Notes: a model not told the origin generated them from the letters alone. A DNA stretch of 64,000 nucleotides from Eshraghiella crossota (GCF_025148445.1 NZ_CP102270.1:1971001-2035000); one strand, 5' to 3'. Numbered from the stretch's first letter, positions 8,651-18,164 are shown. Translations and numbers: made by a program.

Positions 8651-9713
8651 ATACTAAAATATTATTCAGTTTTTCATCCTTTTCTATTATTTCTATAGCA
8701 AGATTCCTATATTTTTCTTCGTGGAGATATGTGTGTCTGAAAGGTTTTATCTCGGGAGCAAGCATTACCGCTTTCTTAAAATCTTCTTTCCTGAGTTCCA
8801 GTGTCTTTACATAATCCCAGAAACCGGTGTCGGTGAATACTGTATTAATTCTCTCATACCGGTGATTCTGAACTTTGCTCATAATGTATGTCGCAATACC
8901 TACCTGGATACCATGAAGGCTTGGTTTCTCCAGCATCTTGTCAAGTGCATGGGATATAAGGTGTTCGCTTCCACTTGTAGGTGCGCTGCTGCCGGCTATC
9001 TCATTGGCAATTCCGCTCATGGCGAGGGAATCCATCAGTTCCTTAATAAAACGATCATCCAGAATATCCTTAAATGGTGTTCTTACAAAACTGTTTACCG
9101 CTTTTTTAGATATCATCATAGCACAGTCATTTACAATATCATAACCTTTTTCCTGTTCAAAAATCCAGTCATAAAGTGCTGTTATTTTGGATACCATGTC
9201 TCCGATTCCTGAATAAAGGAATGCCTTAGGAGCACTTTTTATTACTTCAATGTCTGCGATTATGCCGTATGCAATCCTTGCCGGTACGGATTTTCTTCTG
9301 CCCTCCACTATAAGGGATGCACTGGCGCTTGAAAAACCATCAGACGAAGCTGATGTAGGGATACTTATAAAAGGAAGATTCCTTAAAAATCCACAATATT
9401 TAGCCGCATCAATGACTTTACCGCCGCCGATGCCTATAACCGCTTCAGTTGTATTTGGAAACGAAAATCCAAGCTGCATTATTGCGTTAATTTCAACCGT
9501 ATCCATTTCCTGATAGAGAAGCACATCAATGTTATTGTCTTTCATTCCTTTAAGAACTTTATCCCCGAACAGATTAATAAGTCCATTTCCGAAGAGGATA
9601 ACAACTTTATGGAAATTCATATCTGCCAGATATTTTCCTACCTGTCCCAATATGTCTTTCTCTACCTTCAAAATAGCAGGTATTGATATTTCGCATTTAT
9701 TCTGTGTTACCAT
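8649..9713 (-). CDS. sn-glycerol-1-phosphate dehydrogenase-like protein (AraM/EgsA type)
   Basis: 354 aa, the family's usual size, within the iron-type alcohol dehydrogenase superfamily. NAD-binding GIGGGKVIDAAKY is at about 95-107. PTSASSDGFSSASASL follows, and metal-ligand region residues appear as SGSEHLISHALD and SLHGIQVGIA. Family members reduce dihydroxyacetone phosphate to sn-glycerol-1-phosphate; in Bacillus (AraM) this feeds heptaprenylglyceryl phosphate. It is the last gene of an apparent operon after the MATE transporter and a kinase-like gene (18 bp gap). Enzyme class is confident; the in vivo product is inferred. Confidence 0.88.
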   Translation of the reverse strand: MVTQNKCEISIPAILKVEKDILGQVGKYLADMNFHKVVILFGNGLINLFGDKVLKGMKDNNIDVLLYQEMDTVEINAIMQLGFSFPNTTEAVIGIGGGKVIDAAKYCGFLRNLPFISIPTSASSDGFSSASASLIVEGRRKSVPARIAYGIIADIEVIKSAPKAFLYSGIGDMVSKITALYDWIFEQEKGYDIVNDCAMMISKKAVNSFVRTPFKDILDDRFIKELMDSLAMSGIANEIAGSSAPTSGSEHLISHALDKMLEKPSLHGIQVGIATYIMSKVQNHRYERINTVFTDTGFWDYVKTLELRKEDFKKAVMLAPEIKPFRHTYLHEEKYRNLAIEIIEKDEKLNNILV

Positions 9714-9731
9714 ATCATATCTCCAATTCCT

Positions 9732-10310
9732 TTACAGTTCCGAAATAATGTCTATACATTTATCAAAGCCTAATTTACTGCTGTTAAGTGTCATCGTGTA
9801 GTTGGTGGCTTTGCCCCATTCACCTTCTGTATAATAATTATAGTGCATTTTTCTCTTTTTATCCATATCACGCATCATATCCACAGCTTCTTTTTCAGTC
9901 TTGTTATATAATTTCATGATTCTTTCTTTTTTGACTGCTTCATCACCGTGTATAAAAACATGTACTGCATCGGGATTATCCCTTAAAATATAATCCGCAC
10001 ATCTTCCTATAATTACAAAAGATTCTTTCTTCGCAAGTTCTCTAATTATTTCTGACTGTGCGTTATATATTTTGTCCGAAATTGAACTTCCTGTCGCATC
10101 TCTTCCAACAAATGCATAGGAAAATATGCTCTTTGATGGAGAATATTCACCCTGATCCTCTATAATTTTCTTGGAAAAACCTGTTTCTTCGGCAATTTTC
10201 TCAAGTATCTGGGAATCATAAAACGTTATTCCTAATTTCTTCGCTACGTTTTCGCCTATAAAATGTCCGCCACTGCCAAACTCTCGACTGATTGTAATAA
10301 TTTTACTCAT
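9732..10310 (-). CDS. Cytidylate kinase-like protein
   Basis: 192 aa from the ATG at 10310, which has AAGGAGGC in front and overlaps the MATE stop by 8 bp (translational coupling). It begins MSKIITISREFGSGGHFIGE, the modified P-loop of the cytidylate kinase-like (AAA_26) family, and continues FYDSQILEKIAEETG and SFVIIGRCADYILRD. Stand-alone family members are common in Clostridia and are not the housekeeping Cmk. The substrate is unproven. Position between an efflux transporter and a glycerol-phosphate dehydrogenase gives no clear pathway. Confidence 0.88.
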   Translation of the reverse strand: MSKIITISREFGSGGHFIGENVAKKLGITFYDSQILEKIAEETGFSKKIIEDQGEYSPSKSIFSYAFVGRDATGSSISDKIYNAQSEIIRELAKKESFVIIGRCADYILRDNPDAVHVFIHGDEAVKKERIMKLYNKTEKEAVDMMRDMDKKRKMHYNYYTEGEWGKATNYTMTLNSSKLGFDKCIDIISEL

Positions 10311-11688
10311 GATAATCTGCCTCCTTAACATTGTTAATAACATTTTTTTTGATTTTTTTCATTAACAATAATGATATGATAAGGCTCATTCCTTCTGCAA
10401 ATATAAATGTGAGCCATACAAGCCATATTTTACCGGAATTGTTTCTTACAGGTAAAGATAACAAATATGCTACAGGTAACACAAATACTATCTGTCGTAA
10501 TACAGATACAATTAATGATTCCATTCCACCGTCAAGTGCCTGAAAAACACCCTGAAATGCAATATTGGCTCCTGCAAAAACAAATCCTGCCGATATTATC
10601 CGCATCGCCGATATATACATCCTTCCCGTATCTGTGCCTATGCCAAACATCTTTGCCAGAGCACCAGCCAAAGTTTCCAACAATACGGTTCCTGCTATCA
10701 TAATTATTGTCGTATATATTATACCACATTTTATGCCTTCGTTAATACGTTTTTTATTTTGCATTCCGTGGCTGAAAGAAACAATCGGCGTTATTGCATC
10801 CCTGAGTCCGAATGCCGCAAACAATACGAACTGCTGCACTTTATAATATAATCCGTATGCCGTAACCGCCGAATTACTTATTTTTCCGAGAATAATATTT
10901 AATCCATAGGTCATCACGGACATTAATGCCTGTGCAACAATGGCGGGCACACCTATTTTGTATATTTCTTTTATTATTGGCTTTGAAGGTCGTATATACT
11001 TTATACTTTTATTTATGGCTTTATCTTTTTTATAATGGAAAATCACTGCCATTATTAACGAAATAATCTGTCCTATTACGGTTGCGTATGCAGCTCCTTT
11101 TACCCCAAGATTCATAGAAAAAATCATTACCGGGTCAAGCACAATATTAACAACAGCTCCCGTTATCTGTGCAATTGTTGAATATAGCGAATTGCCCATT
11201 GACTGAAGCATTTTTTCAAAAATCCCAAACAGGACCATTCCAAAAGAAATAATACAGCATATCTGTAAATATTCCGTTGCCAGTTTTGCTACATATACAT
11301 CGTTTGTCTGGCTGTTTATATATGGTTTTACACCAAATATACCAAACAATACACATAGCAGCCAGATTATTATTCCAAGAAAAATTCCTGTTCCTGCAAC
11401 TCTATCTGCTTTATCTATGTTATTCTGTCCTAAACTTTTTGACAACAGCGCACCAAGTCCTACACCTGTTCCTATTCCCACCGCCACAATAAGCATTTGT
11501 ACGGGAAATGCTAACGTTAATGCATTAAGTGATGCTTCTCCCGTTCCTTTAATTCTTCCTACAAAGGCGCTGTCTACAATATTATACACCGCCTGCAGCA
11601 TCATTGACAAAATCATGGGAATTCCCATTGTAATCATCAATTTACTGATTTTCATAGATGCCATTTTGTCTGTATTATCTTTTTGCAT
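10303..11688 (-). CDS. MATE-family efflux transporter
   Basis: 461 aa with about 12 hydrophobic helices, in two homologous halves as in all MATE carriers. The start region MITMGIPMILSMMLQAVYNI and then VDSAFVGR is the family signature; the second half has the matching MRIISAGFVFAGANIAFQG region. Members expel cationic drugs or metabolites by Na+ or H+ antiport. GAAGGAGG precedes the ATG. It is the first gene of a three-gene transcript with the kinase-like and dehydrogenase-like genes. Substrate cannot be predicted. Confidence 0.93.
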   Translation of the reverse strand: MQKDNTDKMASMKISKLMITMGIPMILSMMLQAVYNIVDSAFVGRIKGTGEASLNALTLAFPVQMLIVAVGIGTGVGLGALLSKSLGQNNIDKADRVAGTGIFLGIIIWLLCVLFGIFGVKPYINSQTNDVYVAKLATEYLQICCIISFGMVLFGIFEKMLQSMGNSLYSTIAQITGAVVNIVLDPVMIFSMNLGVKGAAYATVIGQIISLIMAVIFHYKKDKAINKSIKYIRPSKPIIKEIYKIGVPAIVAQALMSVMTYGLNIILGKISNSAVTAYGLYYKVQQFVLFAAFGLRDAITPIVSFSHGMQNKKRINEGIKCGIIYTTIIMIAGTVLLETLAGALAKMFGIGTDTGRMYISAMRIISAGFVFAGANIAFQGVFQALDGGMESLIVSVLRQIVFVLPVAYLLSLPVRNNSGKIWLVWLTFIFAEGMSLIISLLLMKKIKKNVINNVKEADYHE

Positions 11689-11716
11689 ATCTTTTCCTCC
11701 TTCTTTGCAAAAAAAT

Positions 11717-11746
11717 AAAGCGTAAATCCATCTGGATTTACGCTTT
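11717..11746 (-). terminator. Rho-independent terminator of the SEC-C gene
   Basis: AAAGCGTAAATCCA (11717-11730) pairs with 11733-11746. On the minus strand the stem is followed by ATTTTTTT, a strong U tract. Confidence 0.9.
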
Positions 11747-11769
11747 ACGCTACACGATTGTTTACAAAA

Positions 11770-12276
11770 TTATGCGTTCTTGCCACAGCATTTCTTATAT
11801 TTAAGACCGCTTCCGCAAGGACATGGATCATTTCTTGAAATCTTAGGTCCCTTAACAACTGTTGTTGAAAGTTTCTGTTCTTTATAGAGTTCCTTTCTTC
11901 TCTTGGAATCAATTAACTCGTCCCATTCAGGAAGTTCATAAAGCCAGTCAGCTCTTGCATCAACCATATTCTTATAGAGAGTTTCCAAATCATAATCAAG
12001 GTTCACTTCTGTATTCTCATCCATTGTCTCAATCGGATTAGGATTCTTAAGGCTGTCATTAATTCCGTCAAGGAAGCCAACCATCGTCATTATATCAAAG
12101 TTATAATTCTCTGCCAGTTCCTTAACTGTACCTTTCACAGGTTCACCATATGATTTAAGAAGGTCTATATATACACCCTTCTCTAAGTTGAAATAATTAG
12201 CCCAAAACATCTGTTGTGCCTGAGGACTTTTCTTGTCATCATAGGCCATTTCTCTCCACTGTTCTAATAATGTCAT
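11770..12276 (-). CDS. SEC-C motif protein
   Basis: 168 aa. The C-terminal 20 residues carry [17 protein letters not shown], the zinc-binding SEC-C motif known from the tail of SecA. The preceding 145 residues are helical and acidic, including [14 protein letters not shown] and [10 protein letters not shown]. Single-domain SEC-C proteins are widespread in Lachnospiraceae and have no established function; ribosome or SecB-like contacts are suggested for the motif. It is monocistronic, with its own terminator. Confidence 0.9.
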   Translation of the reverse strand: MTLLEQWREMAYDDKKSPQAQQMFWANYFNLEKGVYIDLLKSYGEPVKGTVKELAENYNFDIMTMVGFLDGINDSLKNPNPIETMDENTEVNLDYDLETLYKNMVDARADWLYELPEWDELIDSKRRKELYKEQKLSTTVVKGPKISRNDPCPCGSGLKYKKCCGKNA

Positions 12277-12410
12277 GTTCGTTCTCCTAAAACTTTTGTA
12301 TTATTATGAGATTATATAACAATCTTTTAATTTAGTCAAATGCACTCTCTATACATTTTTCTTATTTTCTGCTAAAATCATTTTAAAATATAAGATGACG
12401 AGGTTAATAT

Positions 12411-12698
12411 ATGAAAAAGAAATCTACTGCCGTCAGAGTAATGGCAATTATTTGTATAGTGCTTTTGGTCGGAATGTACATAACTTCCCTTGTACTCGCA
12501 ATAATCCAGCATAAGAGTGCAGGTGCCGCGCTTAAAATATCAATGCTCTGTACTATTGTTGTTCCGGTATGGATATATATTTTCATGATGTTCCATAAGC
12601 TTGCTACAAGAAACCAGTTTATGAATTCAGAGGAAGATGAAATTTCCGAAAAAGATATCCCGGAAAACGAAGACGACGACGATTCTGCTGATGAGTAA
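12411..12698 (+). CDS. Small two-helix membrane protein with acidic tail
   Basis: 95 aa. A KKK start is followed by two hydrophobic segments (about residues 9-31 and 41-61) joined by a short loop, IQHKSAGAAL. The C-terminal 25 residues are almost all Glu/Asp (SEEDEISEKDIPENEDDDD). The start is preceded by GACGAGG. No family is recognised. It stands alone between the SEC-C gene and the purine genes. Regular codon use and a consistent start support a real gene. Confidence 0.75.
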   Translation: MKKKSTAVRVMAIICIVLLVGMYITSLVLAIIQHKSAGAALKISMLCTIVVPVWIYIFMMFHKLATRNQFMNSEEDEISEKDIPENEDDDDSADE

Positions 12699-12712
12699 TT
12701 TTGAGATTTGTT

Positions 12713-12795
12713 AAAAGTCGGGTAGAGATTCGCAAGCTGACTCCCCTCCCCGCGGCTAGCGGGCCGGGATTTTACCCCGCCGCTGTTGTAGGATT
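12713..12795. other. GC-rich structured intergenic island
   Basis: The stretch between the small membrane protein and the purA terminator is strikingly GC-rich against AT-rich flanks. It can fold: CCCGC / GCGGG around GGCTA, and a longer arm in which GCGG and CGGG pair with CCCG and CCGC around ATTTTA. An open frame crosses it but has no ribosome site. It may be a small RNA, a repeat element or a remnant; nothing in the window duplicates it. Confidence 0.4.
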
Positions 12796-12834
12796 ACAAA
12801 ATTCCCTGCCACTAACATCCTGTTTTAATAAAAA

Positions 12835-12894
12835 TATGTCCCCTGTCAAAAGACAGGGGACATATAAATTTGAGGACTTTTTTTATATCCTCAA
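12835..12894 (-). terminator. Tandem hairpins downstream of purA
   Basis: TATGTCCCCTGTC (12835-12847) pairs with 12852-12864 around AAAA, a perfect 13-bp stem. A second hairpin, TTGAGGA / TCCTCAA at 12870-12894, lies closer to the purA stop. Together they probably end the purA transcript and shield it from the convergent gene. Confidence 0.75.
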
Positions 12895-12900
12895 TATAAT

Positions 12901-14196
12901 CTATTTAGACAAATCACTTGTTCTATAGATAATATCGTGTCTCTTAGGACCGTTAGATACCATTGTGATAGGTACTCCGATTTCTTCCTCTATTGCTTCA
13001 ATGTATGCCTTACATTCGGCAGGAAGTTCATCATAATTCTTAATTCCTCTGATATCACATTTCCAGCCCTTAAATTTCTTAAATACAGGCTTAGCCTTTT
13101 CAAGCTTGTATGTTACAGGGAAGTCCTTGATAACTTCGCCGTCAATTTCATAGCCTACGCACATCGGAATCTCATCAAGATATCCGAGTACATCAAGAAC
13201 TGTAAGTGCTACTTCTGTTGCACCCTGCATTCTGCAGCCGTATCTTGTGGCAACTGCGTCAAACCATCCCATTCTTCTTGGTCTGCCTGTTGTAGCGCCG
13301 AATTCGCCACCGTCTCCGCCACGTACTCTTAATTCCTGTGCTTCATCACCGAAAATCTCACTTACGAATGCTCCGGCACCGACTGCTGAAGAATATGCTT
13401 TAACAACGGTAACTACATCCTGAATCTCCCTGGCTGGAATTCCTGCACCGATTGCTCCGTAAGATGCAAGTGTTGAAGAAGATGTTACCATTGGATAAAT
13501 ACCATGGTCAGGATCCTTAAGGGAACCAAGCTGTCCCTCAAGGAGGACTGTCTTGCCCTCTTTAAGTGCATTGTGAAGGAAAAGTGAAACGTCTGCTACA
13601 TATGGAGCAACCATTTCCTTATATTCCATTAAAAGATTGAATATATCATCAGGATTCATTGGTTCCTTATTATAAAGGTTCTTAAGAAGCACGTTCTTGT
13701 ATTCCACAACACGCTCAACCTTTTCACGAAGGTCTGCTTCATCCATAAATAATTCACTTACCTGAAAACCAATCTTAGCATACTTATCTGAGTAAAATGG
13801 TGCAATACCGGACTTAGTGGAACCAAATGCCTTACCACCGAGACGTTCTTCTTCGTATGTATCAAAATCAACATGATATGGCATAAGTATCTGTGCTCTG
13901 TCTGATACAAGAATCTTAGGTGTTGGTACGCCTCTGTCCTCAAGTGATTTAATTTCATTGAAAAGATATGGTATATTAAGTGCCACACCATTGCCAATTA
14001 CACTTGTCGTATGATTATAAAAAACGCCTGATGGAAGTAAGTGTAAAGCGAACTTGCCGTAATCATTAATAATCGTATGGCCTGCATTACTTCCTCCCTG
14101 GAATCTTACTATAATATCTGACTGTTCGGCAAGCATATCCGTAATCTTGCCCTTGCCTTCATCACCCCAGTTAGCGCCAACTATTGCTCTTACCAT
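12901..14196 (-). CDS. purA: Adenylosuccinate synthetase
   Basis: 431 aa, normal length. The GTP-binding start GANWGDEGKGKITD and the QGGSNAGHTI motif hold the catalytic Asp and His residues. Also present are GSTKSGIAP, YSSAVGAGAFV and TGRPRRMGW. The enzyme joins IMP and aspartate with GTP, the first step to AMP. The segment reading EGQLGSLKDPDHGIYPMVTS replaces the more usual EGAQG loop, as in a sub-lineage seen in Clostridia. The ATG has GAGGAGGATC upstream. It lies 144 bp after purB, separated by a hairpin, so it may be transcribed partly on its own. Confidence 0.96.
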   Translation of the reverse strand: MVRAIVGANWGDEGKGKITDMLAEQSDIIVRFQGGSNAGHTIINDYGKFALHLLPSGVFYNHTTSVIGNGVALNIPYLFNEIKSLEDRGVPTPKILVSDRAQILMPYHVDFDTYEEERLGGKAFGSTKSGIAPFYSDKYAKIGFQVSELFMDEADLREKVERVVEYKNVLLKNLYNKEPMNPDDIFNLLMEYKEMVAPYVADVSLFLHNALKEGKTVLLEGQLGSLKDPDHGIYPMVTSSSTLASYGAIGAGIPAREIQDVVTVVKAYSSAVGAGAFVSEIFGDEAQELRVRGGDGGEFGATTGRPRRMGWFDAVATRYGCRMQGATEVALTVLDVLGYLDEIPMCVGYEIDGEVIKDFPVTYKLEKAKPVFKKFKGWKCDIRGIKNYDELPAECKAYIEAIEEEIGVPITMVSNGPKRHDIIYRTSDLSK

Positions 14197-14284
14197 GTGT
14201 GATCCTCCTCTTTTATTATATAAATAACTGCAGGCTTTTAAAGACTGCGTGAATAGTATACCTTAAATTATCAAATATGTAAAG

Positions 14285-14328
14285 AAAGAGTTGTCAGCAA
14301 CTGTACAGCACAATACCGGCAACTCTTT
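14285..14328 (-). terminator. Probable terminator between purB and purA
   Basis: AAAGAGTTG (14285-14293) pairs with CAACTCTTT (14320-14328), with a long loop that contains a smaller internal pairing. The minus strand continues CTTT, a weak U tract. Read-through to purA is plausible. Confidence 0.6.
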
Positions 14329-14340
14329 TGTAATGATGTA

Positions 14341-15774
14341 TTAACAGTTGATTTCCGCTGTTAATCCAAGTTCATCTTTGTATTCGTTAAGGATAGGTTT
14401 TACAACTTCTGAAAGGAATTCCTCAACCTGCCACTTTGAACGTCCTGTGTATAATGAAGGATCCATATTTTTCTGCAAATCCTCAAGTGTAAGATTAAAT
14501 GCAGGGTCGGCAGCAATCAGTTCAAGGAGATTGTTGTCAAGACCTTCCACTTTGACACGTCTGCCCGCTTCCATGGAAAGAGTTCTGATACGTTCATGGA
14601 GTTCCTGTCTGTCTCCGCCGGCTTTTACGGCGTCCATCATAATATTTTCTGTAGCCATGAAAGGAAGCTCTGCCATAATGTGTTTGTAAATTACCTTGTC
14701 ATATACAACAAGTCCGTCTACAACATTGAGATAAAGGTCAAGTATACCGTCTACTGCAAGAAATGCTTCCGGTACAGACATTCTTTTATTGGCGGAATCG
14801 TCGAGAGTTCTCTCAAACCACTGTGTCGCACTTGTGATTGCAGGGTTCATAACATCTGACATAACATAATTAGCAAGGCTCGCTATTCTTTCGCTTCTCA
14901 TAGGATTTCTCTTATAAGCCATTGCTGATGAACCAATCTGTGTCTTTTCAAAAGGTTCCTCGATTTCTTTTAAATGCTGTAAAAGTCTTATATCATTAGA
15001 AAACTTGTGGGCACTTGCGGCAATACCGGCAAGGACATTCACAACCTTGGTATCTACTTTTCTTGAATAAGTCTGGCCTGAAACAGGATATGTATCCTCA
15101 AATCCCATTTTGTTGGCTATCATCTTATCAAGACGGCGTATTTTATCCTGGTCGCCTTCAAAAAGCTCCATAAAACTTGCCTGTGTTCCTGTTGTACCCT
15201 TCTGTCCGAGAAGCTTCATTGTTGAAATAACATGATTAAGGTCTTCAAGGTCTAAAAGAAGTTCCTGCATCCAGAGAGTTGCTCTTTTACCTACGGTTGT
15301 TGGCTGGGCAGGCTGGAAATGTGTGAATGCAAGAGTAGGAAGTGCCTTATATTCATCTGCAAATTTTGAAAGTTCGTTGATTACATTCACAAGTTTTTTG
15401 CGGACAAGTTTAAGTCCTTCTGTCATTATTATAAGGTCAGTATTATCGCCTACATAACATGAAGTTGCTCCAAGGTGGATAATTCCTTTTGCCTTAGGGC
15501 ACTGTAAACCATAAGCATATACATGTGACATTACATCATGTCTTACAATTTTTTCTCTTGCCTTTGCATCCTCATAATTAATATCGTCTTTGTGAGCTTT
15601 AAGTTCTTCTATCTGCTCATCCGTAATATTAAGTCCAAGTTCTTTTTCTGATTCTGCAAGAGCAATCCAGAGTGCTCTCCATGTTCTGAATTTTTTATCA
15701 GGCGAAAAAATATACTGCATTTCTTTACTTGCATATCTTTCAGCCAAAGGTGTCTGATATCTGTCAGTTGCCAT
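14341..15774 (-). CDS. purB: Adenylosuccinate lyase
   Basis: 477 aa from the ATG at 15774, chosen over a frame reaching 15807 because AAAAGGAG lies just before it. It belongs to the fumarase/aspartase superfamily: the signature loop IGSSAMAYKRNPMRSERI holds the catalytic Ser, and TTVGKRATLW and HLGATSCYVGDNTD are further conserved blocks. It cleaves SAICAR and adenylosuccinate, releasing fumarate at two steps of purine synthesis. It starts 13 bp after purF in the purC-purF-purB operon. Confidence 0.96.
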   Translation of the reverse strand: MATDRYQTPLAERYASKEMQYIFSPDKKFRTWRALWIALAESEKELGLNITDEQIEELKAHKDDINYEDAKAREKIVRHDVMSHVYAYGLQCPKAKGIIHLGATSCYVGDNTDLIIMTEGLKLVRKKLVNVINELSKFADEYKALPTLAFTHFQPAQPTTVGKRATLWMQELLLDLEDLNHVISTMKLLGQKGTTGTQASFMELFEGDQDKIRRLDKMIANKMGFEDTYPVSGQTYSRKVDTKVVNVLAGIAASAHKFSNDIRLLQHLKEIEEPFEKTQIGSSAMAYKRNPMRSERIASLANYVMSDVMNPAITSATQWFERTLDDSANKRMSVPEAFLAVDGILDLYLNVVDGLVVYDKVIYKHIMAELPFMATENIMMDAVKAGGDRQELHERIRTLSMEAGRRVKVEGLDNNLLELIAADPAFNLTLEDLQKNMDPSLYTGRSKWQVEEFLSEVVKPILNEYKDELGLTAEINC

Positions 15775-15787
15775 TTTAAATCTCCTT

Positions 15788-17230
15788 TTATTTTTCATAT
15801 TCGCCACGGATATCTTCTGTCGGCGGTTCTATAGGATAATTGCCGGTAAAGCAGGCATCACAATAATCGGTCTTACCGTCTATGAGTTCACTTAATCTTG
15901 TAACATCAAGGTAACCCAGTGAATCTGCCCCGATATATTTACATATCTGGTCTACGGTGTGGTCATGCGCTATTAACTGGTCATCCGATGGAATATCAGT
16001 TCCAAAATAACATGGATGTAAAAACGGAGGCGAACTTATTCTTACATGAACTTCGGTAGCACCTGCATCTTTTAACATCTTTACTATTCTTGCCGAGGTT
16101 GTTCCCCGCACAATGGAATCATCTATCATAATAACTCTTTTACCGTTTACCGCATCTTTTAAAACATTGAGTTTAATTTTAACACTGGTCTCTCTCTGGG
16201 ACTGCTTAGGCTTAATAAAAGTACGCCCTACATAGCTGTTTTTCATAAATGCAATTCCGTAAGGTATTCCTGATTCCATGGAATATCCAAGTGCGGCCAC
16301 ATTACCTGATTCAGGTACACCTACTACAATATCAGCCTCCACAGGGTGGGTCTTTGCAAGTATACGGCCTGCCATAATACGGGAACTGTATACTCCTACA
16401 CCGTCAATGTAGCTGTCCGGTCTGGCAAAATATATGTATTCAAAAATACATCTTGCGCATTTATTAATACATCCTGAAGTATCTGAGCTTATACCATCAG
16501 GTGTTATTGTGACTATTTCTCCCGGAAGCACATCCCTTACAAATTCTGCACCGATAGCTGAAAATGCACAGGTCTCTGAGGATACGAAATATGCGTTGTC
16601 TCTTTTTCCGATACTTAACGGCTTAAAGCCGAAAACATCCCTTGCCGCAATTAATTTACGGGGACTCATTACTACAAGAGAATATGCCCCCTTTATTTTT
16701 TTCATGGCATTGGCTACCGCCGCTTCGACGCTTGAGGTCTTAAGACGTTCCCTTGCTATGTAATATGCGATTACCTCTGAATCTATGGTTGTCTGGAAAA
16801 TCGCACCTGTGTATGAAAGTTCATCCCTGAGTTCAGGAGCATTTATAAGGTTGCCGTTATGAGCGAGTGCCAGTGTTCCTTTAACATAATTAAGAACAAG
16901 AGGCTGGGCATTTTCCCTGCAACTGCTTCCTGCCGTAGAATATCTTACATGTCCTACACCAATGTTTCCTTTTAATTTCTCAAGTGATTCTGCATCAAAA
17001 ACTTCACTTGCTAATCCCATATCCTTTCTGGAATTAACAATTCCCTTAGGTCCTTCCGTATCGCTTACCGCAATACCACAGCTTTCCTGTCCTCTGTGCT
17101 GCAACGCGAACAGTCCGTAGTATATTGTTGTGGCAACATCGTTGCCATCAAAATCGTAAGCGCCGAATACACCGCATTCTTCATGCACTTCACTTTCTTC
17201 AATATTGTCTGAATTACTTGTTTCTATCAT
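15788..17230 (-). CDS. purF: Amidophosphoribosyltransferase
   Basis: 480 aa. A short propeptide precedes Cys19 (HEECGVFGAY), the N-terminal nucleophile of the glutaminase domain once cleaved. The phosphoribosyltransferase domain carries RVIMIDDSIVRGTTS, the PRPP loop. Cysteines in INKCARC, HPCYFGTD and YCDACFTGNYP match the 4Fe-4S ligands of the Bacillus-type enzyme, so it is probably iron-sulfur containing and oxygen-labile. It makes phosphoribosylamine, the committed purine step. GGAGG precedes the start; purC ends 17 bp upstream. Confidence 0.96.
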   Translation of the reverse strand: MIETSNSDNIEESEVHEECGVFGAYDFDGNDVATTIYYGLFALQHRGQESCGIAVSDTEGPKGIVNSRKDMGLASEVFDAESLEKLKGNIGVGHVRYSTAGSSCRENAQPLVLNYVKGTLALAHNGNLINAPELRDELSYTGAIFQTTIDSEVIAYYIARERLKTSSVEAAVANAMKKIKGAYSLVVMSPRKLIAARDVFGFKPLSIGKRDNAYFVSSETCAFSAIGAEFVRDVLPGEIVTITPDGISSDTSGCINKCARCIFEYIYFARPDSYIDGVGVYSSRIMAGRILAKTHPVEADIVVGVPESGNVAALGYSMESGIPYGIAFMKNSYVGRTFIKPKQSQRETSVKIKLNVLKDAVNGKRVIMIDDSIVRGTTSARIVKMLKDAGATEVHVRISSPPFLHPCYFGTDIPSDDQLIAHDHTVDQICKYIGADSLGYLDVTRLSELIDGKTDYCDACFTGNYPIEPPTEDIRGEYEK

Positions 17231-17247
17231 ATATATACCTCCAGGTA

Positions 17248-18123
17248 TCAGATGTTAAATTCTTTGCCTGTAAGTAATGCAAATGCCTCTTTGTATTTGT
17301 CAACAGTCTTTTTAACAACTTCTTCAGGAAGAAGGAGGTCATTGTCAGGATTAGCTTTAAGCCAGTCTCTTACAAACTGCTTGTCATATGATGGCTGTGA
17401 CTTGCCTGCTTCATATCCTTCAAGAGGCCAGAATCTTGAGCTGTCAGGTGTGAGCATTTCGTCACCGATAACAACTTCACCCTTTTCGTTAAGACCGAAT
17501 TCAAATTTGGTGTCGGCAATGATAATTCCTTTGCTTAAAGCATAATCTGCACATTTCTTATATAAAGCGATTGTATATTCCTTAATCTTAGCTGCATATT
17601 CTTCACCCTTTTCAGGATAAATTTTCTTAAGAACTTCTACGCTCTGCTCGTATGATATATTCTCATCATGGAGTCCTATCTCTGCCTTGGTACTTGGAGT
17701 ATATATAGGCTCAGGAAGCTTGTCTGATTCCTTGAGTCCTTCAGGGAGCTTAATTCCGCAGACGGTTCCGTTTTCCTTGTAGCTTGCCCAACCGCTTCCT
17801 GTAATGTATCCTCTTACGATACATTCAATAGGGAGCATCTCTAACTTCTTGCACATCATGCTGTTGCCTTTAAATTCATCCTTCTGGAAAAATTCTGGCA
17901 TATCCTTATTATCAACTGATATCATATGGTTAGGTACTATATCTTTTGTAAAATCAAACCAGAACTTAGACATCTGTGTTAATATGGCACCCTTATCTGT
18001 TATCTTATTTTTAAGAATGTTATCGAAGGCTGATATTCTGTCAGTTGCAACCATTATAAGGCTGTCACCGTTATCATATACTTCTCGTACTTTACCCTCT
18101 TTAAAAGGCTTATATTCCTGCAT
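17248..18123 (-). CDS. purC: SAICAR synthetase
   Basis: 291 aa from the ATG at 18123, selected because GGAGG lies 8 bp upstream; an in-frame ATG at 18150 has none. Conserved blocks are GKVREVYD, VATDRISAFDNIL, VPNHMIS, ECIVRGYITGSGW and the ATP/aspartate-site GDEMLTPDSSRFW. It condenses CAIR with aspartate in purine synthesis. It is the first gene of the purC-purF-purB(-purA) set and has a sigma-A promoter in front. No PurBox or purine riboswitch was seen in the short leader. Confidence 0.96.
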   Translation of the reverse strand: MQEYKPFKEGKVREVYDNGDSLIMVATDRISAFDNILKNKITDKGAILTQMSKFWFDFTKDIVPNHMISVDNKDMPEFFQKDEFKGNSMMCKKLEMLPIECIVRGYITGSGWASYKENGTVCGIKLPEGLKESDKLPEPIYTPSTKAEIGLHDENISYEQSVEVLKKIYPEKGEEYAAKIKEYTIALYKKCADYALSKGIIIADTKFEFGLNEKGEVVIGDEMLTPDSSRFWPLEGYEAGKSQPSYDKQFVRDWLKANPDNDLLLPEEVVKKTVDKYKEAFALLTGKEFNI

Positions 18124-18164
18124 GTTATTGTCCTCCATATATTTATGCAATTTTTTATAGTACG

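Noticed and set aside
12701-12928. 75-codon plus-strand frame across the GC-rich island and the purA terminator
   Set aside because: No ribosome site, runs through two terminator hairpins and overlaps the purA 3' end; composition follows the island, not codons.
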